The translations under genes were made by a program, and so were the position numbers. From assembly GCF_014842025.1 (NCBI RefSeq), contig NZ_JACYUY010000031.1, forward strand, positions 1-64,000: a stretch of DNA of 64,000 nt, given 5' to 3'. Positions 1 to 7,393 of this stretch are shown in pieces; position 1 is the stretch's first letter; each line of letters begins with the position of its first letter. The notes below the pieces were generated by a model. It was given only the letters and a program-made list of their open reading frames with translations. It was not told the origin of the DNA and searched no databases. Source of the DNA: Massilia sp. CFBP 13721 (GTDB lineage: Bacteria; Pseudomonadota; Gammaproteobacteria; Burkholderiales; Burkholderiaceae_D).

Positions 1-68
1 GTCATGTAAACTCCTTCGAAGGTGAATTATCCACCTATCGAGGTGTCCGGGGGCATTAGACCACTACA
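1..68 (+). mobile_element. Right end of an IS3-family-like insertion sequence (partial)
   Basis: The segment ends at about 44-68 with a sequence starting TGTCCGG and finishing GACCACTACA. Its reverse complement starts TGTAGTGGTC, which resembles the terminal inverted repeats I associate with IS51/IS3-type elements. The element would lie to the left of the window. Immediately to the right, the reading frame of a tyrosine integrase begins in mid-domain, as expected for an IS that landed in that gene. A short open frame ending in TAA at 7-9 could be the transposase C-terminus, but too little is visible to tell. The family assignment comes from memory of IS ends and was not aligned. Confidence 0.45.
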
Positions 69-644
69 AACCAACGGCAGCGTTACTTGTCGGACCGTGA
101 ACTCCGTTCGTTTCTGACCGCTCTGGACGAGGAACCGAACCGCCCGTTGGCCGACGCGCTGCGCTTCCTACTCATGACCGGTGCGCGCCGCAGTGAGGTG
201 CTGAGCGCCCGCTGGGACGCGATCGACCTCGACAAAGGGCAATGGTTCCTACCGCACACCAAAAGCGGCAAGAGCAGATTTGTCTTGCTAAACGATAGTG
301 CGATCGAGTTGCTTCGCCAACGCGATAGACCTGCTGGTCATGTTTATGTGTTCCCAGGCAAGAACGTGGGTGAAGCCATCTGCAATCCGTACAAAGGATT
401 CAAGCGAGTGCTGAAACGGGCGGGCATAAGCGATCTGCGTATTCATGACCTGCGACATAGCTTCGCTAGCCTGGCGATTAACAATGGAGCAACATTATAT
501 GAGGTGCAACATTTACTCGGGCACTCTGATAGCAAAACTTCAACTCGATATGCACATATGGCCTCGGATAATCTCCGTAAGGCCAGCGCGCAGGTATCGG
601 CTGTGATCGCCAAAGCCCAGCCGCAAGCTGGGCGATCAACGTAA
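69..644 (+). pseudogene. Tyrosine integrase, C-terminal catalytic half only
   Basis: The frame is open from just after a TAG at 57-59. Integrase-like sequence (NQRQRYLSDRELRSFL) precedes the first possible start, a TTG at 87, so no proper start exists. The catalytic domain looks complete: Arg in GARRSE, Lys in TKSGKSR, H-x-x-R in IHDLRHSFAS, His in LLGHSD and Tyr in TSTRYAH. The SAM-like N-terminal domain and arm-binding region of a normal ~390-residue P4-type integrase are missing. They were probably removed or separated by the IS at 1-68. The sequence is related to, but clearly different from, the intact integrase at 2938-4119. I read it as a dead relic of another element, though a short protein from TTG cannot be excluded. 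Confidence 0.75.
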
Positions 645-649
645 ACGAA

Positions 650-684
650 AAATCGCTCAAGCAAGCACTTGAGCGATTTTTTTT
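650..684 (+). terminator. Rho-independent terminator after integrase relic
   Basis: A perfect 12-bp stem, AAATCGCTCAAG / CTTGAGCGATTT, encloses a 6-nt loop and runs into eight T residues. It begins five bases after the integrase stop and separates that gene from the convergent gene ending at 706. Confidence 0.9.
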
Positions 685-705
685 CCACTAGTGGATACAC
701 GTGTC

Positions 706-2403
706 TCAGGCAGCGCGTTGATTCATTTCCGGCCACACCCGTTTGCTGAAAAGCGCATAACCCCGGAACTGACCGTTGCGGAAGCGGTGCACGTGACGTC
801 CCTTTTGTTCCTGCTTCAGTGCGTTTAATCCGTTCAGCTCATTCAACATACTTTCCGCGTCTTCGCCAAACTCACGGTCGAACACGTCCTTCGGAAAGAC
901 AATGTAGTTCTCGTCGACGAACGCAACGACCTCGGATTCAAGATCGGGCTTGCCGAACTCAACCTTGTCGATATTCTCTTCAAGAAAGCGACGAACACGC
1001 TCTAAAGCCCCAGCTCTCGCACCCCACCACAGCTCGGTGACCAACTTGATAGCAGCATCGATTTTCTCCAGCGCGCCTTGATCGAAGACGCCGGCCGCTA
1101 CTGCAATGCGACCAGCCACCACAGCGGCAGCGAACCTCTTTACTACACGGCGCTCGCCAGGGCCACAGTCCGCAGGCAGGAGTTCGTCCTCGATGTCATC
1201 GGACATCGCTAATATCTCGCCGAGTTGCTCCGGGTTGTCACAGCAAAACTGGATGATGGACTCGACAGGTGTACCGTACTGCTCACTGCAGGCGCGCTTG
1301 AGGTGACTCGTTGCAGCGTTGAACGATTTGAAGGGTTCGTAGCAGTTCAGTACGCCAACATCCGTAACCGGAACGTCAATAGCCCGGTCAGCCTCACCAC
1401 CACGCATCGGCCGCCCAATCTTCGCGATCAACTCATAGATCGACTCTTCCGCCGACGTGATGACGTTCAGTTGCCAGCTTTCGCGGTATGCTGCTTTGCC
1501 GTCTGGCCTGAGGCGAATCTTGGCGCGTCCCGACGTCAACCCGTAACACATGTCGCGGGTAACCGCCGCGCTCGCTTCAGTCAGCTCATCGAGCAGCACG
1601 GGTGCAGGACTGTACTGGCCAAGTAATGGCTCGTAACCGTTCATGGTGCCGTGGAACCGCGAGATGTAGGCAGGATCCTCCGCCTGAGCTCCCTGGGCCG
1701 GATCGATGGCATTTCCGAAGACGCTTGCGGCACCTTGCAATGCAGTCGTCTTGCCAAGGCCCTTCCCGCCAACTAAATTAACGATGCTCGAACTCAGCCT
1801 AAGGTGGGCCAAGAAAAGGCTCGCAATCGCGTGACACGTCGTGTACAGCATGATCGGGTTGTTAACGATCAGCGTACCGATTTGTTCGCGCCAGGTGTCC
1901 AGGTCCCCACGCGAGTACATCACGGCGGTGTTCGAGCACTCGAACCAATACGCGTCAGCATCGAGCCCACTTGCAGCGATCAACTTGCTGCCCGTGAAGT
2001 ATCCGCGACGCCCAGCGATCCAACCCGGCCTCTTTACGAGTTCGCGAGGGCCGCTTTTTCCGAGCTCACTTGCTGACGCTACCAGATACTTGGAAACATG
2101 CGACGCATTGCAGATCACGATGCCCCGCTCTCCAAGAATCCCACAGATTTCCTTCTGGTTCGACAGCGTCGATGCCTCTACGCGGACCATACACGGCGCC
2201 AGGAAGTGGACGTGTGGTATGACCGCAATTGCATAGCTGACCGTTTTCGAGGTGTGGTCAAATACAAAGCCGGCCACATATGCCTCGCCCATCATGACGG
2301 GAAGTTGTTTATCTTTTGCCTGATCGAACTGTACTGAACCGTTCTGAATGAAATATTTGCCGACTTTACCTCTCGGCGCAGTCGCACTGCTTGGTTTGTT
2401 CAT
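706..2403 (-). CDS. DUF927-type ATPase/helicase of a satellite or integrative element
   Basis: This 565-residue protein has a P-loop near residue 220 (GGKGLGKTTALQ) and a Walker B-like LLDEL about 65 residues later. The preceding region, with GWIAGRRGYFTG and a NNP-type turn, is typical of DUF927 proteins. These are often fused or linked to primases of P4-like satellites and integrative elements and probably unwind DNA at the element's origin. ATG at 2403 was chosen because it lies 8 bases behind the stop of the upstream HTH gene and has an AGGAAG-like ribosome binding site. The longer frame to 2667 only overlaps that gene. The gene forms a two-gene unit with the HTH protein and lies downstream of the integrase, so replication or excision is its likely job. 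No primase active site is visible. Confidence 0.75.
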   Translation of the reverse strand: MNKPSSATAPRGKVGKYFIQNGSVQFDQAKDKQLPVMMGEAYVAGFVFDHTSKTVSYAIAVIPHVHFLAPCMVRVEASTLSNQKEICGILGERGIVICNASHVSKYLVASASELGKSGPRELVKRPGWIAGRRGYFTGSKLIAASGLDADAYWFECSNTAVMYSRGDLDTWREQIGTLIVNNPIMLYTTCHAIASLFLAHLRLSSSIVNLVGGKGLGKTTALQGAASVFGNAIDPAQGAQAEDPAYISRFHGTMNGYEPLLGQYSPAPVLLDELTEASAAVTRDMCYGLTSGRAKIRLRPDGKAAYRESWQLNVITSAEESIYELIAKIGRPMRGGEADRAIDVPVTDVGVLNCYEPFKSFNAATSHLKRACSEQYGTPVESIIQFCCDNPEQLGEILAMSDDIEDELLPADCGPGERRVVKRFAAAVVAGRIAVAAGVFDQGALEKIDAAIKLVTELWWGARAGALERVRRFLEENIDKVEFGKPDLESEVVAFVDENYIVFPKDVFDREFGEDAESMLNELNGLNALKQEQKGRHVHRFRNGQFRGYALFSKRVWPEMNQRAA

Positions 2404-2411
2404 CTTGCTTC

Positions 2412-2600
2412 CTATACGTCTTTTTTCGACTCGATCCACGCGGCCACGTCGTCGCTCGCGTACCGTACTGCCCTCCCCACCTTGACAAATGGGATTTGTG
2501 GCCCCAGTCCGGTGGAACGCGCTTTCTCCAAAGTTTGCGGCGCAATGCGCAACATGGCCGCCACCTCCTTCGTCGTTAAATAACTGCTCAGTCTTTGCAT
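2412..2600 (-). CDS. AlpA/excisionase-like helix-turn-helix protein
   Basis: The product is 62 residues long (start MQRLSSYLTTKEVAAML). LTTKEVAAMLRIAPQTLEKARSTGLGPQIPFVKVGRAVRYASDDVAAWIE matches the MerR-like winged helix of AlpA/Xis proteins: a recognition helix followed by the VRY...V..W wing motif. Such proteins direct excision by integrases or activate int transcription. A GGGAAG ribosome binding site precedes ATG 2600; an alternative in-frame ATG at about 2648 would add 16 residues. The stop is 8 bases before the DUF927 gene. The integrase lies upstream on the same strand across a palindrome-rich gap. The fold assignment is firm; the role as the partner of this integrase is inferred. Confidence 0.8.
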   Translation of the reverse strand: MQRLSSYLTTKEVAAMLRIAPQTLEKARSTGLGPQIPFVKVGRAVRYASDDVAAWIESKKDV

Positions 2601-2937
2601 TGCATGCTTCCCGTTTGGTTGCGTTAAAGAATCCAACGAAACCATCATAGGACGATCCGCAATACAATAAAAGTCCTTGAAAAACATAGCCTTACAGAGT
2701 AAATCAAAAAGTCGGACAAGCCTGCGCCCTAGGTGTTCCTAGGCTCCACGCGCGCAAAAAGATTGCATCCAGAAGTTTCGTTCGCGCGTCGGAAAATCGG
2801 CTTTGCGTGCCTGTACTTCAGCCGGGCAAGCCGATTTTCTTGCCCTTTTCCAGCGCTAAAAGCACGACCTCCGAGGGCGCGAAAAGGCGAAAATATTTTC
2901 GCCTTGTTGCTCGAATGCGACATCTGAGTTCATCATT
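2601..2937. promoter_or_regulatory. Palindrome-rich gap between integrase and HTH gene
   Basis: No convincing gene is present. Four dyads are visible: CCTAGG-tgtt-CCTAGG near 2730-2745; GAAAATCGGCTT (2792-2803) with its complement AAGCCGATTTTC (2828-2839); GGGCAAG (2824-2830) with CTTGCCC (2839-2845) followed by TTTT; and the perfect 22-bp palindrome at 2884-2905. The second and third dyads overlap, so they cannot form together. The position suggests a control region for the excisionase operon and possibly integrase or Xis binding sites. Confidence 0.5.
2881..2905 (-). terminator. Terminator downstream of integrase
   Basis: AAGGCGAAAAT/ATTTTCGCCTT is a perfect dyad. Read on the minus strand, away from the integrase stop at 2938, it is followed by TTTTCGC. 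It lies 33 bases after that stop. Confidence 0.6.
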
Positions 2938-4119
2938 TCACATGAGCTCACCGACGAGATTGTTCGCATCGATCAATGCTCGGTCCTGGAGGTGTGCATA
3001 TCGTGCAGCCGTGACCAGGGGCGACGCGTGGCGCAGCGCCCTGGACACGGTATATAAGGGGACGCCCGCGTTGACAGCCATCGAGGCCCAGTTGCGACGC
3101 AAGTCATGGATCGTAAAGCCAGTGATACCTGAGCTTGCGCAGATACGCTCGAACGCCTTCGCGGGCCTCGTCATAGGCTTTGCTGGGTCCTTGCCAGGAA
3201 AGAGGTACCCGGCCTTTCGCTTTCCGATTACCTGACGCAGCAGATCCACCGCTGCCGAGCTGAGGCAGATATGCGCGGCTTTCCCCGACTTGGTCATGGG
3301 CAGATACCAAACACAGCTATCCAGATCGATGTCTTCCACCTTCGCTGCCAACGCTTCGCCAAGCCGTGCGGCCGTCAGGTAGAGCAGCATGAATAGCGAT
3401 GCGGCAGCCCGGTTGGTCTCGTGCTCGCAGGCCGACTTGAACGCTAGCCGCTCGTCTGCGCTGAGCACGCGGGTGCGAATGTTCTCCTCCTGAAGCGAAC
3501 GGATGTGCTTGGCAGGACTCTTCGAGAGAAGATCGTTCTCGACTGCGTGGCGGAACATCGCCTTGATCAAAGCGAGGTAGCGGTTAACCGTCGCGGGCGA
3601 CAAGCGCTCGCGCTCCAGCAGCCTGTCGAGAAACGCGACAATGTCCGATGACTTGATCGCCGCCAAGGGCATGTGACCAAATTCACTCAACAGCCGGCGG
3701 TCGACCTTCTGAACGTCATCCTTGATGCTGCGCTTACGAGCCCTCTCAGCCGGATAATAATGATCGAACCAAAGCTGGCTGAACGTCAGGCCCATACGGC
3801 TGGGCTCGCGCGGATCGATGCCCTGCGCTGCCTGGAGGCGCGCAGCCGCGCATGCGAGCCGGGCCTGCTCGACCGGAAACTGGGAGCTGTAGTCTCCGAG
3901 CGCTAGTGAGAGGCGCTTGTTATGCAGCGTGAAGCGCGCACGGAAATTGATGCGTCCGCTTCGATACATCACAGCGATCAGCCCGACGCATTTCGTGTCG
4001 TAACAATCGAGCTGGGCCTTGTCGCTATTGGCAAGGAACGAGGCCGAACCATTAATAAGGCTGGCTTTTGTAAAGCAAAACTTCGTCGAAAAATGGTAGG
4101 TATTTGTCTCTGGCGGCAT
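2938..4119 (-). CDS. Tyrosine-type site-specific integrase
   Basis: This 393-residue protein has the P4-integrase layout: an N-terminal arm-binding region (about 1-105, with RARFTLHNKRLSLALGDYS), a core-binding SAM-like domain (about 110-220) and a C-terminal catalytic domain. The catalytic residues are visible: Arg in LTAARLGEAL, Lys in TKSGKA, H-x-x-R in IHDLRRNWAS, His in LRHAS and Tyr in TAARYAH. It cuts and rejoins DNA through the tyrosine and should move this island in and out of the chromosome. The ATG at 4119 is preceded by GAGGA at proper spacing. A strong palindrome covers the bases directly upstream. The tRNA-Lys remnant at 13440-13484 is a plausible attachment site, but another integrase could have made it. 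Confidence 0.92.
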   Translation of the reverse strand: MPPETNTYHFSTKFCFTKASLINGSASFLANSDKAQLDCYDTKCVGLIAVMYRSGRINFRARFTLHNKRLSLALGDYSSQFPVEQARLACAAARLQAAQGIDPREPSRMGLTFSQLWFDHYYPAERARKRSIKDDVQKVDRRLLSEFGHMPLAAIKSSDIVAFLDRLLERERLSPATVNRYLALIKAMFRHAVENDLLSKSPAKHIRSLQEENIRTRVLSADERLAFKSACEHETNRAAASLFMLLYLTAARLGEALAAKVEDIDLDSCVWYLPMTKSGKAAHICLSSAAVDLLRQVIGKRKAGYLFPGKDPAKPMTRPAKAFERICASSGITGFTIHDLRRNWASMAVNAGVPLYTVSRALRHASPLVTAARYAHLQDRALIDANNLVGELM

Positions 4120-4155
4120 GTTGATAGTCCTCTACTAGGACTACCGGGATCAACT
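4120..4155. promoter_or_regulatory. Nested inverted repeat at the integrase start (possible operator)
   Basis: TAGTCCT (4125-4131) and AGGACTA (4137-4143) form a perfect dyad, flanked by an outer GTTGAT (4120-4125) / ATCAAC (4150-4155) pair. It overlaps the leader and ribosome binding site of the integrase, so a bound protein or RNA hairpin here would block its expression. Confidence 0.45.
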
Positions 4156-4587
4156 ATAACCAACCACCGCCTGCACCGCATCCCGTTCAGTCAAGTTCCG
4201 TCAAGGACGAGCGCGATTTGCAGCGCGACTGAGCGTTGATTCAGTAGTTGCCCGCCCTAGAAAATCATGACTTCGGGGATCAGGAACTTAGTTTGGCTGC
4301 CGAACATTCACCGTAGGGTCAGCAGCCTTCTTGAAGCGCACGTGCAATAAGCGGAAGGCTCATTTGCGCCATCACGAACTATATGGGGGGGGCTCGTCCT
4401 GCCGGGTATCTTGCCGGGTATCTTAGCCATGTTCCCCCGTAACGCCATGTCAGCGTCCTCGCATTGCGCGTCCACACCTCATGAACTGAATGTTTGGCTG
4501 TGCAGATGTGCAGGTCGGCGGTTAGGTGCCCGAACGCCGAAGTGAGAAGTAATTCAGGCGTATATTATTTTTTTGCAGTAGCTATCT
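4156..4587. other. Gene-free stretch with a 12-bp tandem duplication
   Basis: No reading frame here looks protein-like. The only clear structure is a perfect tandem repeat of the 12-mer TGCCGGGTATCT at 4400-4411 and 4412-4423. The segment separates the leftward integration module from the rightward cargo operon and should hold the cargo promoter, but I see no convincing -35/-10 pair. Confidence 0.5.
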
Positions 4588-4624
4588 AAAGCCCCTTGTC
4601 CGATCGCAGGACAAGGGGCTTTTC
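4588..4624 (+). terminator. Strong stem-loop terminator or leader attenuator
   Basis: A perfect 14-bp stem, AAAGCCCCTTGTCC / GGACAAGGGGCTTT, encloses a 7-nt loop and ends in TTTT. No gene ends just upstream on this strand, so it either insulates the cargo operon or attenuates its leader. Confidence 0.75.
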
Positions 4625-4655
4625 CATTTCAGCGTAACCCAAGGAGTCATGAGCA

Positions 4656-4916
4656 ATGAAGAAGTCCACCGCAAACCCGAATTCGCAATGGTCGAGCAAA
4701 GCGTTCCTAGAGATGCCGCTGACGACGCGGCCGAGTAACTTCCCAATCGAGGTGCCCGACCTCAAACAGACATTCCTGCCGAGCAGTCTGGACTTGACGT
4801 TCACACTGAGCTTCAGGCGCCAGCCAATTAGTAGCGACGAGCGTTCCCGCACTTTCACCCGCATCTCCAGAGGCCCAGGCCGCGTATCGGTCTGGGCCTT
4901 GTCTTATCCCATCTAG
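4656..4916 (+). CDS. Small hypothetical ORF, doubtful
   Basis: The frame encodes 86 residues with no recognised motif. AAGGAG lies upstream, but it is better spaced for the overlapping ATG at 4649, which opens a different frame of 29 codons ending at 4738. The 29-residue peptide has a hydrophilic, acidic composition like real proteins, whereas the last third of the 86-residue frame runs through a GC-rich hairpin (GGCCCAG...CTGGGCC, about 4872-4900). One possibility is a short leader peptide (4649-4738) before the 4942 operon. Another is a gene broken by a frameshift near 4736. I cannot choose between them. Confidence 0.25.
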   Translation: MKKSTANPNSQWSSKAFLEMPLTTRPSNFPIEVPDLKQTFLPSSLDLTFTLSFRRQPISSDERSRTFTRISRGPGRVSVWALSYPI

Positions 4917-4941
4917 TCACACGACCAGCAGAGAAAGCAAA

Positions 4942-5466
4942 ATGAACCAAACAGATACAACCAGCATCAACGGCGCCTCTACCGTCAAGACCGCCAAGGC
5001 CCCTAAGCTGGGCAAGCACGCTGAGGGCGCAATCCACTACCAAATCTTGACCGACAGTGAGCGGAAGCAGCCGATGTTCCAGATCATCGGGAACGAAGGC
5101 GGCGGCTACTACAGCAAGGAAATCTTGGTATTCGATGACGTCGAAAGCTGCCTCTCCCTGCACCCTCCAGAGCAGCCCTTCCCTTCCAAGCTGCTCCAGG
5201 CGGTGTTCATGGGCCGCTCAAGCAATAACGCCGGATTCCTCGCCGCTATCTTGCGCGCCGAAGGCTTGCTTGCCCTCGCACCGGACACCGAAGGCCGTCA
5301 CGTTATAGCCGGCGATTGGACAGCCTGGAAAGCGTCCATGCTCGATGAACCTGGTCACCCGGTCGACGCTAAGCCGGCGGAAAAGGAAGAGAAAACCGAC
5401 GCCAACGAACAGCTGGCGCTTCCTAGCGACGACGAAAAAGTGGCAACGCGGCGTGGCAAGAAATAG
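4942..5466 (+). CDS. Uncharacterised island protein (174 aa)
   Basis: I know no family name for this protein. It has a Lys/Thr-rich N-terminus (1-30), a compact middle domain (HYQILTDSERKQPMFQIIGNEGGGYYSKEILVFDDVESCL, about 36-80, then FMGRSSNNAGFLAAILRAEGLL, about 94-115), a Trp-containing segment (GDWTAWKASML) and a highly charged C-terminal tail rich in Lys, Glu and Asp. No signal peptide or membrane segment is visible. A GAGAAAG ribosome binding site precedes the ATG. It is the first of three genes on one strand separated by only 17-18 bases, so they are probably cotranscribed. The tail and small globular core would fit a nucleic-acid or protein-binding accessory factor, which is a guess. 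Confidence 0.7.
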   Translation: MNQTDTTSINGASTVKTAKAPKLGKHAEGAIHYQILTDSERKQPMFQIIGNEGGGYYSKEILVFDDVESCLSLHPPEQPFPSKLLQAVFMGRSSNNAGFLAAILRAEGLLALAPDTEGRHVIAGDWTAWKASMLDEPGHPVDAKPAEKEEKTDANEQLALPSDDEKVATRRGKK

Positions 5467-5483
5467 GCTGCCCAATCCGAACC

Positions 5484-6041
5484 ATGGCTGACAATGACTC
5501 GACAGACCGCGAAACCGTGCGGTTAGTGCGCTACCTGATGCGTGCGCCTCACTTGTACATATTCGGCGGCCTGCTAAAGCACATCATCTGCCCGACGGTA
5601 CATCCCGACTTCACCGATATCGACCTGATAGTAATCGATCTGCGAGCACTGGACGACCTCCGAGACGACTTCGAATACGTGTTCAAGGAACTGCCCAGAA
5701 CCGGAAACGGTCCGCGCTACTTCATCGGCAAGTCTCGACGAAGCGACAAGGTAATCCAGTTTGTGCTGATGCGGTCCCACCTCCACGCAATGCAATTTGC
5801 CGTCGAGGGGCCGCAGTACGACATCGATCGCGTCGCGTACAGCAACGGTCGCTTCTACTTCGATGCCGGTATTGGTGGGCCGGCCATCAGGGCCGCCATC
5901 CAGGCGAAGCGAGCCAGTCGCGTTACCGCACCGCGCAACCTGTCCCATTTCGCCCCCCACCGTCCAATGATCGAGCAGAGGCACAAGCTCAAGCTGCTGC
6001 GTAAGGGCTTCACGATCATCGACTGCCCCATCCCCAACTAA
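5484..6041 (+). CDS. Nucleotidyltransferase-fold-like protein (185 aa)
   Basis: Residues 27-51 read FGGLLKH, then after 11 residues TDIDLIVID. The G-G-x-x-x-[KR] followed by D-x-D and a hydrophobic strand is the signature of the pol-beta/CCA-adding nucleotidyltransferase fold (GG-V-RD ... DIDL); the two Asp (45, 47) would bind metal. A later strand (DKVIQFVLM, about 90-98) sits where a third acidic residue would follow but lacks one. The C-terminus (120-185) is basic. The protein could transfer a nucleotide to a protein or RNA, or be a non-catalytic relative. It is the middle gene of a three-gene cluster 17 bases behind its neighbour, with no clear ribosome binding site, which suggests translational coupling. 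The function assignment is inference from a short motif. Confidence 0.6.
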   Translation: MADNDSTDRETVRLVRYLMRAPHLYIFGGLLKHIICPTVHPDFTDIDLIVIDLRALDDLRDDFEYVFKELPRTGNGPRYFIGKSRRSDKVIQFVLMRSHLHAMQFAVEGPQYDIDRVAYSNGRFYFDAGIGGPAIRAAIQAKRASRVTAPRNLSHFAPHRPMIEQRHKLKLLRKGFTIIDCPIPN

Positions 6042-6059
6042 TAGCAGAAAGACTACTTA

Positions 6060-6797
6060 ATGACTGCCACAATTTACACAACCAATGAAGCGATGGACAC
6101 CGTCCGTGCAATCAAGGATCTCGACTACTACGACCGCTGCTGCCTGGAAGACAGCGAGGAGACCGACCTCAGGCGAAAGGCTGGCTATTATCTGAAGACT
6201 ACCCACGAGCGGTGCCCTGCCCCGTTGCCGGAGAACGCTGTGTTCATTGCAGCCATTCGGGCCACTGATGCAAACTACTCTGAACGGGTGAGCTTCCCAG
6301 AAAACCTCCGGGGCTGTGTCTTCGAAAAAGCCCCTCAACTTCCCCCTCGCTATAAGGAAATCATTAAATACTGGTCCGGGGAACCGCTGAATACGAATGC
6401 TGGTGGCGCTGCCTACTACCAGAACCCGCTCAACTCTTACACAATAGACTTATCGGCTCTCGATGCAGCACACGAGGCGGGCAACTACAGCGGTAACGTG
6501 GCCGTGATGGATGCCCTCCTGTCGGAAGGTGTGGTTGTCCACATCGTCGGGTTAGGGAAGATACTTGGCAATGCTCCAGATGACGGTTTTGTCGAAATCG
6601 AAATTCGCGTGGACGAGTCGCTACTTGTCCTCGACAACCCCGAGTTCCTAACGGGCAAGCCATACAACGGGCAGACAGGCGAACGCTCTGAGCCCATCTT
6701 CTTGAAGGTATCGGACATTCGCCGGTCCCCAGATCCAAACCAAATTTTCGTGGACGCGCTACGCTATGAGGAGCTCGACTACGGCTTCTACTACTGA
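6060..6797 (+). CDS. Uncharacterised island protein (245 aa)
   Basis: I do not recognise a family. The protein is acidic and soluble, with no signal peptide or membrane segment. Its N-terminal third is helical and charged (MDTVRAIKDLDYYDRCCLEDSEETDLRRKAGYYLKTTHERC, with adjacent Cys). The middle contains a conserved-looking PPRYKEIIKYWSGEPLNTNAGGAAYYQNPL. The C-terminal half looks beta-rich (VAVMDALLSEGVVVHIVGLGKILG, then FVEIEIRVDESLLVL), ending in an acidic/aromatic tail. It starts 18 bases after the preceding stop with AGAAAG upstream and is the last gene of the cluster. The hairpin at 6832 follows. Confidence 0.65.
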   Translation: MTATIYTTNEAMDTVRAIKDLDYYDRCCLEDSEETDLRRKAGYYLKTTHERCPAPLPENAVFIAAIRATDANYSERVSFPENLRGCVFEKAPQLPPRYKEIIKYWSGEPLNTNAGGAAYYQNPLNSYTIDLSALDAAHEAGNYSGNVAVMDALLSEGVVVHIVGLGKILGNAPDDGFVEIEIRVDESLLVLDNPEFLTGKPYNGQTGERSEPIFLKVSDIRRSPDPNQIFVDALRYEELDYGFYY

Positions 6798-6809
6798 CGC
6801 TGTAGAGGT

Positions 6810-6852
6810 GTGCAGCGTGTGCAGGCTGCACAGAGGGCGTTTGCCCTCTTGA
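6810..6852 (+). terminator. Paired hairpins after the three-gene cluster
   Basis: GTGCAG (6810-6815) pairs with CTGCAC (6826-6831). Directly after it, AGAGGGC (6832-6838) pairs with GCCCTCT (6843-6849) over a 4-nt loop. Only a short T tract follows, so this is a probable but not classic terminator. Confidence 0.5.
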
Positions 6853-7393
6853 CCTTCTACGCACGTACATGCCGAATGCACTGCAGTGGCGTAAATTCAG
6901 GCTCCCTTAAGTGCAATCGTCCTGATCTCGTCCCGCCCAAGGTCAGCGGAGTTCTCTCTAACAAGGGAGAGTGAAATCGCCGCTGCCGCACGAAAAATGG
7001 TCCAAGTTGACGAGCTGACCGATTGCTCTGAAGGGTCCTCTATGATCTGGTCGAGCATCGCCTCGACTTTCCCCAGCTGCAACAGCGAAGACGTACTGTG
7101 CTTGCAGCCGCTTGCGCCGGTCGAGACTCATCATGAAATACGGCCTGCTTCCTGCCCAAAGTAGGTTTGAACCGTTCGCTGCGCTACGTCGAGGCAGGCC
7201 ACGCAGTAGAGCGGTACCCTGACATGCGAGCATGGTTTCCCAGGTTGAGAAACGGCGCTCAGCGAGATCAGGCACGGGGGAAGATGCCTCGGCTCTCGAG
7301 CTTCTACAGGCCTGAGAAGGGTCATATTATTCTTGAAAATCTGCACCTTGAGTGACATCATACTGAACTTGCATCTGAACATCAGTACCCAAA
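6853..7393. other. Degenerate stretch before the helicase gene
   Basis: No intact gene is visible. Minus-strand frames at 6897-7082 and around 7131 read like one small protein split by a frameshift: MMSLDRRKRLQAQYVF... in one frame, then QLGKVEAMLDQIIEDPSEQSVSSSTW...ALKGA in another. Together they would give a remnant of about 80 residues ending at 6897. From 7300 the sequence turns A/T-rich. TTGAAA (7333-7338) and CATACT (7359-7364) are promoter-like but 20 bp apart, which is too wide to trust. Confidence 0.35.

Noticed and set aside
4586..4864. Minus-strand 92-residue ORF near the cargo leader
   Set aside because: It runs into the terminator stem and has no ribosome binding site; its opposite strand has AAGGAG.
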